NCBI RefSeq assembly: GCF_030036535.1
Contig: NZ_CP080388.1
Span: 682,001-746,000, forward strand
Origin: Agrobacterium cucumeris
Lineage (GTDB): Bacteria > Pseudomonadota > Alphaproteobacteria > Rhizobiales > Rhizobiaceae
Length of the DNA: 64,000 nt
Reading direction: 5' to 3'
Positions 31,339-39,317 of the stretch are shown one piece after another. Position numbers and translations under genes: made by a program. The notes under the pieces were generated by a model. That model was given only the letters and a program-made list of their open reading frames with translations, did not search any database and was not told the origin of the DNA. The stretch's first letter is position 1. Every line of letters starts with the position of its first letter.

Positions 31339-32097
31339 TCAAGCGCCTTCATATTCCAGAGAGGCACCGATCAGTTCGCGGGCATAGGGATGCGTCGCGC
31401 CATTGCCGGCGATAGCCTCGCGCGGCAGGATTTCGGTGATCTCACCGCGCAGCATCACGGCGAAACGGTCGCACATGTGATCGACCACGGCGAGATCATG
31501 GGTGACCATGATATAGGTGAAACCGCGCTCTTCCCGCAGCCGCTGCAACAGATTGAGGATTTCCGCCTGCACCGAGACATCGAGCGCCGAGGTCGGCTCA
31601 TCAAGCAGAAGCAGAGACGGTTCGAGGATCAACGCACGGGCAATCGCCACACGCTGCCGCTGGCCGCCGGAAAGTTGATGCGGAAAGCGGTCGAGAAAGG
31701 AGACGGGCAGACCGACATCGGTGATGACTTTGCGCATGCGCTCTTCACGGTCGCCGAGCTTGTGGATCGCAAGCGATTCCGAAAGCACGGTGCGCACCGA
31801 CTGGCGGGGATGTAGCGAGCCGTAAGGGTCCTGAAATACCATTTGCAGCATGCGGCACCGCTCGATCAGCGGCATGTCACGCACCGACCTGCCGTTGATG
31901 AGGATTTCGCCACTCCAGAAATCGTTGAGCATCGACACACAACGCAGCACGGTGGATTTGCCCGAGCCGCTTTCGCCGACCAGCCCGAAGCACTCGCCAG
32001 GCTCCACCTTGAAGGAGACGGAGGGCAGCACTTTCAGCGCCGTATGGCCGCTGCCGAAGGTAATGGAAAGATCGCGGATTTCAACGGAAACGGCCAT
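31339..32097 (-). CDS. ABC transporter ATP-binding protein (OppF/DppF-like)
   Basis: The 252-residue ATPase has Walker A GESGSGKST, the Q-loop VFQDPYGSLHPRQSV, the signature LSGGQRQRVAIARAL and Walker B LLLLDEPTSALD. It pairs with the upstream ATPase to energise uptake of a peptide-type solute. Start overlaps the upstream stop (TAATG), so translation is coupled. The family usually has a further C-terminal oligopeptide extension of about 70 residues; here the protein ends shortly after HPYARELIGASLEYEGA, which is on the short side. Confidence 0.9.
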   Translation of the reverse strand: MAVSVEIRDLSITFGSGHTALKVLPSVSFKVEPGECFGLVGESGSGKSTVLRCVSMLNDFWSGEILINGRSVRDMPLIERCRMLQMVFQDPYGSLHPRQSVRTVLSESLAIHKLGDREERMRKVITDVGLPVSFLDRFPHQLSGGQRQRVAIARALILEPSLLLLDEPTSALDVSVQAEILNLLQRLREERGFTYIMVTHDLAVVDHMCDRFAVMLRGEITEILPREAIAGNGATHPYARELIGASLEYEGA

Positions 32098-32933
32098 TAT
32101 ACGTTCTCCTTCAGCCATTCGGGACGGCGATCCAGCACCGCAAGCGGTGAGCGCGAGCCACCGATGCGTGGCTGCGCGGCCAGAAGGCCACGCGTATAGG
32201 GATGCTGCGCCTGATCGAGATCGCGCGCGGCCAGCGTTTCCACCACGCGGCCGGCATACATGATGAGAACCCGGTCACAGAAATTGCGCACGAGGTTGAG
32301 GTCATGGCTGATCATGATGAGGCCAATGCCGCGATCCCGAACCAGACCGTCGAGAATGTTCAAGACCTGCAACCGCACAGTCACATCCAGCGCCGAGGTC
32401 GGCTCGTCGGCAATGACGAGATCGGGATCGGCGAGCAGCATCATAGCGATCATGACACGCTGGCCCATGCCGCCGGAAATCTCGTGCGGATATTGCTCAT
32501 AGACGCGCGCAGCATCGCGGATCTTCACCGCATCCAGCATGGCGAGCGCCTTTTCCCGAGCCTCGGATTTCGACGCCTTGAAGTGGCGAAGATAGGTTTC
32601 CGTTACCTGTTCGCCGACGCGGCGAATGGGATTGAGGGAAAATTTCGGATCCTGAAGGATCATCGACATGCGTCGCCCACGAACCTTCAGCATTTCTTTT
32701 TCACTGAGCGCGAGAAGATCGAGGCCTTCGAAATCGAGCTTGTCGGCAGTGATCGTCGCCGATGGCAAAAGGCGCAGCAGAGCCCGGCCGACGGTTGATT
32801 TGCCCGAGCCGCTTTCACCGACGATGCCGAGCCGCTCCCGGCCAAGCGTGAAGGAGATGCCACGCACCGCCTCGGTTGCCGAGCCGCCGTAACGAATGCG
32901 GAGATTTTCGACGTCAAGGATTGGTTTTTCCAT
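32097..32933 (-). CDS. ABC transporter ATP-binding protein (OppD/DppD-like)
   Basis: The 278-residue ATPase shows Walker A GESGSGKST, Q-loop ILQDPKFSLNPIRRV, a slightly divergent signature ISGGMGQRVMIAMML and Walker B LVIADEPTSALD. A C-terminal HPYTRGLLAAQPRIGG is typical for the peptide/nickel branch. The Fe-S-cluster-type C-terminal cysteines of many OppD proteins are absent. It lies 4 nt after the second permease gene and overlaps the next ATPase. Confidence 0.9.
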   Translation of the reverse strand: MEKPILDVENLRIRYGGSATEAVRGISFTLGRERLGIVGESGSGKSTVGRALLRLLPSATITADKLDFEGLDLLALSEKEMLKVRGRRMSMILQDPKFSLNPIRRVGEQVTETYLRHFKASKSEAREKALAMLDAVKIRDAARVYEQYPHEISGGMGQRVMIAMMLLADPDLVIADEPTSALDVTVRLQVLNILDGLVRDRGIGLIMISHDLNLVRNFCDRVLIMYAGRVVETLAARDLDQAQHPYTRGLLAAQPRIGGSRSPLAVLDRRPEWLKENV

Positions 32934-32937
32934 CGTC

Positions 32938-33825
32938 TTATCTCCGGTTCATCTGCTTAGGATCGAGCGCATCGCGCAGGCCGTCGCCTAAAAGATTGAA
33001 GGCGAGGCTGACGGAGAGGATCGCGACGCCGGGGAACGTCACCAGCCACCAGCTGTCCAGCATGTAACGCCGCCCGGTGGCGATCATCGCCCCCCACTCC
33101 GGCAGCGGCGGCTGCGCGCCGAGACCGAGAAAGCCGAGGCCGGCAGCAGTCAGAATAACGGTCGCCATGTTAAGCGTCAGGCGGATGAGGACCGAAGGCA
33201 GGCACATGGGCATGATGGATTTGACGATGATGCGCAGCGGCGAGGCGCCCTGAAGCCGCGCAGCGGCGATATAATCCGCTTTCCGAAACGTCATGGCCTC
33301 GGCGCGGGCAAGACGCGCGATCGGTGGCCACGAGGTGAGCGCAATCGCGATGATCGCATTGTTGAGGCTCGGCCCGAGTGCTGCAACGAAGGCAAGCGAC
33401 AGGATGAGGCTGGGAAACGACAGGAAAATATCCGTGATGCGCATCATCGCCGTATCGAACTTGCCGCCGAGATAACCGGACGCGGTGCCGACCAGAAGGC
33501 CGACCGGGCCGACGATGACCGACACCAGCGTGATGATGGTGAGCGTGATGCGCGCACCCCAGAGCAGGCGGCTGTAGATATCGCGTCCCAGCTCATCCGT
33601 ACCGAAGACATGGCCATTGCCGGGCGGCTGCAGCGTGTTGGCGAGATCCTGCACATAAGGATCATGCGTCGCGAGCCATGGCGCGAAAATCGCCGAAATG
33701 ACGAGCAGCAGCAAGATCAGCAGACCGAAGGCCGATGTCGGGCTTTTCAGCAGGAAAAGGATGATGTTCTTCAGCGCGTTTAACGGCACGGGAAGACGAG
33801 AGGAGGTTTCTGCACGAGCCGTCAT
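32938..33825 (-). CDS. ABC transporter permease (DppC/OppC-like)
   Basis: The 295-residue inner-membrane protein has about six membrane segments, the first at residues 25-48 (FGLLILLLLVISAIFAPWL), and the peptide-permease N-terminal HDPYVQDLANTLQPPGNGHVFGTDELGRDIYSRLLWGAR (in parts). The EAA-type loop reads ARLARAEAMTFRKADYIAAARLQGASPLRII. It forms the channel with the DppB-like partner, whose stop it overlaps by one base. Confidence 0.92.
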   Translation of the reverse strand: MTARAETSSRLPVPLNALKNIILFLLKSPTSAFGLLILLLLVISAIFAPWLATHDPYVQDLANTLQPPGNGHVFGTDELGRDIYSRLLWGARITLTIITLVSVIVGPVGLLVGTASGYLGGKFDTAMMRITDIFLSFPSLILSLAFVAALGPSLNNAIIAIALTSWPPIARLARAEAMTFRKADYIAAARLQGASPLRIIVKSIMPMCLPSVLIRLTLNMATVILTAAGLGFLGLGAQPPLPEWGAMIATGRRYMLDSWWLVTFPGVAILSVSLAFNLLGDGLRDALDPKQMNRR

Positions 33826-34847
33826 CAGCGGGTCCTCGGATCGAAAAAGCGGTAGAGAATGTCAGACAGGAGATTAAGCCCGATGAAGATGACACCGACG
33901 ATAAGCACGCAGGTCATCACGGCATTCATGTCGCCGATGATAAGATTGCTGGTGAGATATTGCCCGAAACCCGGCCAGGCGAAGACGGTCTCGATAAGCA
34001 CCGCGCCTTCCAGCAGCGAGCCGTAAGCAAGGGCAATGATGGTGACCAGTTGCACGCGAATATTGCCAAAAGCATGCAGCCACACCGTCTGTCGCTGCGA
34101 CAGGCCTTTGACGCGGGCGGTCGTGACATATTCCTGGCCCAGCTGATCCAGCATGAAGCTGCGCGTCATCCGGGTGATATAGGCCGAGGAGGAATAACCG
34201 AGCAGGGCGGCGGGAAGGATGAGGTGGTTGATCGCCGACCAGAACACTTCCATGTCACCCGCAAGCAGGCTGTCTATCAGCAGGAAGCCCGTCCGCTCCT
34301 CCACCAGACCGATATAGAACTGGTCCATGCGACCACCGCCGCCGACAAGGCCGAGATGGGCGTAAAAAACGATCAGCGCGATCATGCCGGTCCAGAAAAT
34401 CGGCATGGAATGGCCGAACAGGCTGAGTACGCGCACGAGATGGTCCTGCCAGCGGTCTTTCTTGACGGCGGCATAAACACCCATGGGAATGCCGAGGCCG
34501 GCACCAATCAGGATCGCGAAGGTCGCAAGCTCCATCGTCGCGGGCATGACCCGGATGATGTCTTCGATGACCGGTCGGCCGGTGCGGATCGAAGTACCGA
34601 AATCGCCGGTGAACACATCGCCGAGATAATAGATGAACTGCTGCCACAGCGGACGGTCGAAGCCGAGCGCATGATAGACCTGTTCATAGGTTTCACGGGT
34701 TGCATCCTCACCGACGATCGCCCGCACCGGATCGGCGGGCATCAGGCGACCGATGAAAAAGGTCAGCAGCAGCAGTCCAAGCAGCGTAACGGCAATACTT
34801 CCGATCTGGCCGGACAGGCCATAAAGCGAAAGGCGTCTTTTTGACAT
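33825..34847 (-). CDS. ABC transporter permease (DppB/OppB-like)
   Basis: The 340-residue permease has an N-terminal membrane helix (IAVTLLGLLLLTFFIGRLM) followed by the DppB-type PADPVRAIVGEDATRETYEQVYHALGFDRPLWQQF (in parts), and further segments to about residue 330. The cytoplasmic EAA loop is ITRMTRSFMLDQLGQEYVTTARVKGLSQRQTVW. It is the first gene of the operon; start 34847 has GGGAGGAATC directly upstream. The operator-like dyad at 34902 lies 55 nt before it. Confidence 0.92.
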   Translation of the reverse strand: MSKRRLSLYGLSGQIGSIAVTLLGLLLLTFFIGRLMPADPVRAIVGEDATRETYEQVYHALGFDRPLWQQFIYYLGDVFTGDFGTSIRTGRPVIEDIIRVMPATMELATFAILIGAGLGIPMGVYAAVKKDRWQDHLVRVLSLFGHSMPIFWTGMIALIVFYAHLGLVGGGGRMDQFYIGLVEERTGFLLIDSLLAGDMEVFWSAINHLILPAALLGYSSSAYITRMTRSFMLDQLGQEYVTTARVKGLSQRQTVWLHAFGNIRVQLVTIIALAYGSLLEGAVLIETVFAWPGFGQYLTSNLIIGDMNAVMTCVLIVGVIFIGLNLLSDILYRFFDPRTR

Positions 34848-34901
34848 GATTCCTCCCTTGCCAGAAACCGATCGGCGCAAGGATGAATGCGCAATCCTGT
34901 C

Positions 34902-34924
34902 TGACAACTATTCACAAGTTGTCA
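34902..34924. promoter_or_regulatory. Dyad operator between ABC operon and lysE-like gene
   Basis: TGACAACT and AGTTGTCA form a perfect 8-bp inverted repeat with 7-nt spacing; CCTG/CAGG flanks extend it imperfectly. It lies in the 317-nt divergent region 34848-35164, close to the permease start. The local GntR/FCD regulator (35827) is a candidate ligand; that is inference. The rest of the region shows no gene. Confidence 0.5.
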
Positions 34925-35164
34925 CAGGTGTAGAAAGCTGTCAAGCACGGGTCAGCAAAATCGACAGCGCCAGAGGCTCCGAAAAATTTATCCCGGTGGA
35001 AATTTCACCCTGCAGTTACCGGGGTTTCCCCTTCACCGGAAAATAAACCCCTTACGTTGTCGCAACCGCAAAAGCCTGTATTCTTTCGTTTCGAAAATAT
35101 GCCGGCGCGAATGCAGTTCCAGGCATTGCCGACAACATCGAGGGCTTCCGGGGGAGAGCAAGAA

Positions 35165-35800
35165 ATGGCCGATATGACGCTTCTGGCATTTGCCCTCGTC
35201 GCTTTCATCGGTATCGCGACGCCCGGTCCGACTGTTTTGCTGGCGCTTTCGAATGGCTCGAAATTCGGAATTCAGCGCGCTTTGACCGGCATGGCCGGCG
35301 CAATTCTCTCCGATTTCGTTCTGATCGGTGCGGTTGCGCTGGGGCTGGGAGCCCTGCTCGCTGCCTCGGAATTCTGGTTCAGCGTCGTCAAATGGGTGGG
35401 CGTCTGTTATCTCGTCTTTCTCGGTCTCATGCTGCTTCGCTCCAGAGGCACGCTCGACGGCGCGCTGCAACCGACAGATAGGAACGGGGCGACATCCGCA
35501 CGTTCGGTCTTTCTCAAGAGCTTTCTTGTCGCGGTGACCAACCCCAAGGGCTATCTGTTCTTTTCTGCTTTCCTGCCGCAGTTCATCAACCCTTTGGCGC
35601 CGCAAATCCCACAATATGCGGTGCTTGCGCTGGTCTTTGCCGCCATCGATTTCATCGTGATGTTCGGATACGCCCTGCTGGGCGCACAGGCCGTCAGAAT
35701 GTTACGCAAATCCGGCGCCCTGTGGCTTGACCGGATTTGCGGCGGTGCGCTGCTGACGCTTGCCGCCTCTCTGGCCCTTTATCGCCGGGCAAGCACCTAA
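35165..35800 (+). CDS. LysE/RhtB-family amino acid exporter
   Basis: The 211-residue protein has six predicted membrane segments and the family start MTLLAFALVAFIGIATPGPTVLLALSNGSKFGIQRALTG (in parts), with the conserved GPT near residue 22. Members export amino acids or related small molecules. GGGGGAGAGCAAGAA precedes the ATG at 35165. It is divergent from the transporter operon and convergent with the GntR regulator, 26 nt from it. The exported compound is unknown. Confidence 0.9.
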   Translation: MADMTLLAFALVAFIGIATPGPTVLLALSNGSKFGIQRALTGMAGAILSDFVLIGAVALGLGALLAASEFWFSVVKWVGVCYLVFLGLMLLRSRGTLDGALQPTDRNGATSARSVFLKSFLVAVTNPKGYLFFSAFLPQFINPLAPQIPQYAVLALVFAAIDFIVMFGYALLGAQAVRMLRKSGALWLDRICGGALLTLAASLALYRRAST

Positions 35801-35826
35801 GCCATTGAGACGGCTATCTTTCCGTC

Positions 35827-36558
35827 TTACTCCGCCGCCGTACGGGAGCGCAGAAGTACCTTGTAACGTTCAAGACTGCCACGCAGATGCGCCGCCATAT
35901 ATTGGCGCGCGGCATCCGCATCGCTTTCTATGATGGCGTCGACGATCCTGGCATGTTCCTCCTGCAGATGGAGATTATAGTCCTTCGGACGTGCGCCGGG
36001 TGCCGCGCCCTGCAATTCGCCACGCGGAATGATGCCGGAACGAATGAGTTGAAGGAACTCCGGAAAACGCCGGTTCTGCGTTGCCTGCGCAATTGCCAGA
36101 TGGAATTCGAAATCGGCATCCCGTGTCGGCAGCCCGGCGGCCAGGCAATCACCAATCCGCCGGTGCGCATCGACAATCGCCTCCACCTGCACGGCGGAAC
36201 GACGCGATGCCGCAAGGCCGGCGGATTCAACCTCAAAAACCGTTCGCAATTCCAGCAACTCGATTACCGAGGAAATCCGCCCGATAGCCAGATCGTTGAA
36301 AGGCAGTTCCTTGGCTGGTTTCGTCTCCACGGCAAAAACGCCCGCGCCCTTGCGGGCTTCAACGAGACCATCGGCGCGCAGAATGGCGATGGCTTCGCGC
36401 ACGACGGTACGGCTTACGGAATATTCACGCGTAAGCGCGCTCTCGCTCGGAAGACGGTCACCCGGGCGGAACACGCCCTCCGACAAATCCCGCCTCAGTG
36501 CCGAACTGATTTTCGCCGCGAGCGATACCCCCTGCTTCGTGCTGCTCTCACCGTCCAT
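35827..36558 (-). CDS. GntR/FadR-family regulator with FCD domain
   Basis: The 243-residue protein has a GntR winged helix at residues 15-80 (KISSALRRDLSEGVFRPGDRLPSESALTREYSVSRTVVREAIAILRADGLVEARKGAGVFV-like, in parts) and an FCD ligand domain. That domain shows Asp/His metal-ligand candidates in DADFEFHLAIAQAT, LQEEHARIVDAI and YMAAHLRGSLERY. FCD regulators usually sense carboxylates such as acid-sugar derivatives. It likely controls the adjacent racemase and transporter operons through the dyads at 27412 and 34902, which is inference from position. Confidence 0.9.
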   Translation of the reverse strand: MDGESSTKQGVSLAAKISSALRRDLSEGVFRPGDRLPSESALTREYSVSRTVVREAIAILRADGLVEARKGAGVFAVETKPAKELPFNDLAIGRISSVIELLELRTVFEVESAGLAASRRSAVQVEAIVDAHRRIGDCLAAGLPTRDADFEFHLAIAQATQNRRFPEFLQLIRSGIIPRGELQGAAPGARPKDYNLHLQEEHARIVDAIIESDADAARQYMAAHLRGSLERYKVLLRSRTAAE

Positions 36559-36709
36559 TCCAGCCCACCTGTTTTTAACCTGTCTGGCATGTTAGCAAAC
36601 ACCCGCAACATTGCAAGGGCCGGCCACCTTGACGATTGGCTTGGCGGACCCTCGCGGTCATCCATCCTGTCGCTCGAAAAGAAATTTTCAACATCTTGCG
36701 GGAAGACGA

Positions 36710-36732
36710 TATACATTATACAATAACATATA
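36710..36732. promoter_or_regulatory. AT-rich dyad, probable BigR operator
   Basis: The sequence has the symmetric form TATA-nn-TTAT-nnn-ATAA-nn-TATA, 27 nt before the blh start. BigR of Agrobacterium and Xylella binds an AT-rich palindrome overlapping the promoter of its own operon and is released by sulfide or persulfide. The remaining 36559-36709 shows no gene. Confidence 0.65.
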
Positions 36733-36758
36733 TTAATTTAGAACAACAGGAGATGCTG

Positions 36759-38054
36759 ATGAGCGCCGTCAAGATCAACGAGCGTCTGACCGTAGCGGGC
36801 CAGCCGGAGATCGCCGATTTCCCTTCAATCTCCTCTCAAGGGTATAAAAGCATCATCAACGCGCGACCGGATGGCGAAGACGCCGGCCAGCCGGGCAATA
36901 TGCGGGAAAAAACTGCCGCCGGCACAGCGGGTCTGACTTACAGCTTCATTCCGGTGACGGGACCGACCATGACCGAGGCCGATATTCGCGCTTTCCAGCA
37001 GGCGATGGCCGCGGCCGACGGCCCTGTTTTTGCCCATTGCAAAGGCGGCACCCGCGCGCTGACACTCTACGTGCTCGGCGAAGCGCTTGACGCGCGTATG
37101 CAGCAAAGCGAAATCGAGGCTTTCGGCAGGACGCACGGTTTTGACCTGTCCGGCGCGGTTCGCTGGCTGGAGCGGCGGGCTTTGGCGGCACCCCACGTCA
37201 AGGCATTCTTCGATCCGCGTACATCCAGCCTGCAATATGTCGTTTCGGACCCGGCGACCGGACGCTGCGCCATTATCGACCCCGTCTTTGATTTCGATGA
37301 AAAATCCGGCGCGACGGGCACGATGAATGCCGATGCCATTCTGGCCTATGTCGAAAGCGAAGGCCTGTCGGTAGAATGGATACTCGATACCCATCCGCAT
37401 GCCGACCACTTTTCCGCCGCCTATTATCTGAAACAGAAAACCGGCGCCCAGACCGCCATCGGCGCAAAAGTTACCGGTGTGCAAAAACTCTGGCAGGCGA
37501 AATATAACTGGCCCGATCTGGAGACCGATGGCTCGCAATGGGATCGGCTGTTTGAAGCGGGTGACAGGTTCAACATCGGTTCACTGGATGCCCGCGTGCT
37601 GTTTTCGCCCGGCCACACACTGGCTTCCGTCACCTATGTCGTGGGCGACACCGCCTTTGTGCATGATACGGTTTTCATGCCGGATTCCGGCACCGCGCGC
37701 GCCGATTTTCCAGGTGGCAGCGCCGGGGAGCTTTGGGCTTCCATTCAGGATATCCTTGCCCTTCCTGACGAAACACGGCTTTTCACCGGCCATGACTACC
37801 AGCCCGGCGGCCGCGCACCGAAATGGGAAAGCACGGTCGCAGAACAGAAACGCAGCAATCCGCATCTGGCCGGCGTGACGGAAGAAGGCTTCATCCGTCT
37901 GCGCGAAGCTCGGGATCGCACCTTGCCGATGCCCAAGCTCATTCTGCACGCACTGCAGGTCAATATCCGTGGTGGCCGCCTGCCGAAGCCGGAGGCCAAC
38001 GGCAAACGCTACCTCAAATTCCCGCTCGATGGGCTGGAGGGTAGCACATGGTGA
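36759..38054 (+). CDS. blh: Blh: DUF442 phosphatase-like/ETHE1-type persulfide dioxygenase fusion
   Basis: The 431-residue protein fuses two enzymes. Residues 1-110 form a DUF442 phosphatase/rhodanese-like domain with HCKGGTRALTLYVLG, a Cys-x4-Arg loop. Residues 145-431 form a metallo-beta-lactamase domain with LDTHPHADHFSAAYYLK (HxHxDH), a second His in LFSPGHTLASVTYVV, and FTGHDYQPGG, as in ETHE1 persulfide dioxygenases, which oxidise glutathione persulfide to sulfite. This matches Blh of the Agrobacterium BigR operon, involved in sulfide detoxification. I chose the ATG at 36759, which has AGGAG six bases upstream; an in-frame ATG two codons earlier sits on the Shine-Dalgarno sequence itself. 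Confidence 0.92.
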   Translation: MSAVKINERLTVAGQPEIADFPSISSQGYKSIINARPDGEDAGQPGNMREKTAAGTAGLTYSFIPVTGPTMTEADIRAFQQAMAAADGPVFAHCKGGTRALTLYVLGEALDARMQQSEIEAFGRTHGFDLSGAVRWLERRALAAPHVKAFFDPRTSSLQYVVSDPATGRCAIIDPVFDFDEKSGATGTMNADAILAYVESEGLSVEWILDTHPHADHFSAAYYLKQKTGAQTAIGAKVTGVQKLWQAKYNWPDLETDGSQWDRLFEAGDRFNIGSLDARVLFSPGHTLASVTYVVGDTAFVHDTVFMPDSGTARADFPGGSAGELWASIQDILALPDETRLFTGHDYQPGGRAPKWESTVAEQKRSNPHLAGVTEEGFIRLREARDRTLPMPKLILHALQVNIRGGRLPKPEANGKRYLKFPLDGLEGSTW

Positions 38055-38401
38055 AAGACAATAATTGGCAACAGGTTCCGGGGATCGCCGAAATCCCCCT
38101 GCCCGCCATGGAAGAACGCGCCGTCGAAGTTGCGCTGCTTTTAAAGACACTCGCCCATCCTGCCCGGCTGATGCTGGCCTGCACTCTGGCGCAGGCAGAA
38201 TTTTCAGTCGGCGAACTGGAGACGAAGCTTGATATTCACCAGCCCACACTTTCCCAGCAGCTCGGCGTGCTGCGGGAAGCGGGTGTCGTCGAAACCCGGC
38301 GCGAAGCCAAGCAGATTTTCTACCGGATGAGCGAAACGAAAGCGGCCCAGCTTATCGAGGCTCTCTACGCCATATTCTGTGCACCGGAGGCGGCCCCGTG
38401 A
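38048..38401 (+). CDS. bigR: BigR, ArsR-family sulfide/persulfide-responsive repressor
   Basis: The 117-residue winged-helix repressor has the ArsR recognition region FSVGELETKLDIHQPTLSQQLGVLREAGVVETRREAKQIFYRM (in parts). Two cysteines, one in MLACTLAQ (about residue 45) and one in AIFCAPEAAP (about 111), match the redox pair that forms a disulfide or trisulfide in BigR/SqrR sensors, releasing DNA. It overlaps blh by 7 nt and the next gene by 4 nt, so it autoregulates this operon. Confidence 0.92.
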   Translation: MVKDNNWQQVPGIAEIPLPAMEERAVEVALLLKTLAHPARLMLACTLAQAEFSVGELETKLDIHQPTLSQQLGVLREAGVVETRREAKQIFYRMSETKAAQLIEALYAIFCAPEAAP

Positions 38402-38805
38402 GCCCCTATTGGCCCTCGCTTTTCGGCGGCATGCTTCTCGGTCTTGCATGCATCCTCCTGTTTCTGTTCAACGGCCGCATCGCCGGCATCAGCGGTATCA
38501 TGGGCAGGATGCTCGGCCGGGAGCGGCGGCTTGCCGATCTGGCCTTCTTGGCCGGCCTGCTGGCCGGGCCCTATCTTTACGCCGCCGCATTCGGCCGGCT
38601 TCCGACGATAACCATAATCGCCCCATGGCCGCTGATCATCATTGCCGGTCTGCTGGTGGGTTTTGGCACGCGCATGGGCTCCGGCTGCACCTCCGGCCAC
38701 GGCATCATGGGGCTGGCCCGGTTTTCCCGGCGCTCCATCGCCGCAACCGCAACCTTTCTGATGACCGGCATTGTCGCGGCAACGATAACGGGAGCCATGT
38801 CATGA
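38398..38805 (+). CDS. YeeE/YedE-family sulfur transporter, first half protein
   Basis: The 135-residue membrane protein has four predicted segments and the conserved family motif FGTRMGSGCTSGHGIMGLARFS, whose cysteine is needed for thiosulfate or sulfur-compound passage in YeeE homologues. With the next gene it forms a split pair (PmpA/PmpB style). GTG start at 38398 overlaps bigR. Export of sulfite or uptake of a sulfur compound have both been proposed for BigR-linked pairs; direction is not settled by sequence. Confidence 0.88.
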   Translation: MSPYWPSLFGGMLLGLACILLFLFNGRIAGISGIMGRMLGRERRLADLAFLAGLLAGPYLYAAAFGRLPTITIIAPWPLIIIAGLLVGFGTRMGSGCTSGHGIMGLARFSRRSIAATATFLMTGIVAATITGAMS

Positions 38806-39239
38806 AAAATCAAGCCATGGCGCGTGTTGCGCTGGCATTGATCGCAGGAGCACTGTTCGGTTTCGGTCTGTCGCTCTCCGGCATGGTCGATCCGGCCCGC
38901 GTTTCAGGTTTTCTCGATGTGGCGAGCGGCCATTGGGACCCGAGCCTGATGTTTGTTCTTGGCGGTGCAGTCTCGGTCGCCGTGCCGGGTGTTCTGCTCA
39001 GCCGTTTTATTGCCAGACCGGTTCTTGCCGAAGACTTCAGCCTTCCGGCAAAAACCCGCATCGACCGGCCGCTCATCCTTGGTTCAGCCATTTTCGGCAT
39101 TGGCTGGGGGCTTGCCGGTTTCTGCCCCGGCCCGGCACTGTCGGCTTTCGCTCTCGGGCTTCTGCCGGTCATTCTTTTTGTCTGCGCCATGATTGCAGGC
39201 ATGTTGGCGCATGATCGCCTCCTGGCAAAAAAGCCATAG
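38802..39239 (+). CDS. YeeE/YedE-family sulfur transporter, second half protein (DUF6691)
   Basis: The 145-residue partner begins MKNQAMARVALALIAGALFGFGLSLSGMVDPARVSGFLDV (in parts) and contains GWGLAGFCPGPALSAFALG, the second conserved cysteine motif of the family, with four membrane segments. It overlaps the first half protein by 4 nt (ATGA) and ends the blh-bigR operon. The two halves together correspond to one full-length YeeE. Confidence 0.88.
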   Translation: MKNQAMARVALALIAGALFGFGLSLSGMVDPARVSGFLDVASGHWDPSLMFVLGGAVSVAVPGVLLSRFIARPVLAEDFSLPAKTRIDRPLILGSAIFGIGWGLAGFCPGPALSAFALGLLPVILFVCAMIAGMLAHDRLLAKKP

Positions 39240-39283
39240 AGCAAACCGCCAACCTTCATACCCAGGCATGATAAGAATGGGCA

Positions 39284-39307
39284 GCGCGGGTGGCAAAACA
39301 CCCGCGC
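39284..39307. terminator. Hairpin between convergent yeeE and gpmI
   Basis: GCGCGGGTG and CACCCGCGC form a perfect 9-bp stem with a 6-nt loop (GCAAAA). It lies 44 nt after the yeeE stop and just after the gpmI stop. No clear T tract follows on either strand, so it may be a weak bidirectional terminator. Confidence 0.5.
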
Positions 39308-39317
39308 CAAGACCTTA

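Noticed and set aside
31339..32097. Truncated ABC ATPase as a pseudogene
   Set aside because: All nucleotide-binding motifs are present and only the optional C-terminal extension is short; the terminator follows normally.
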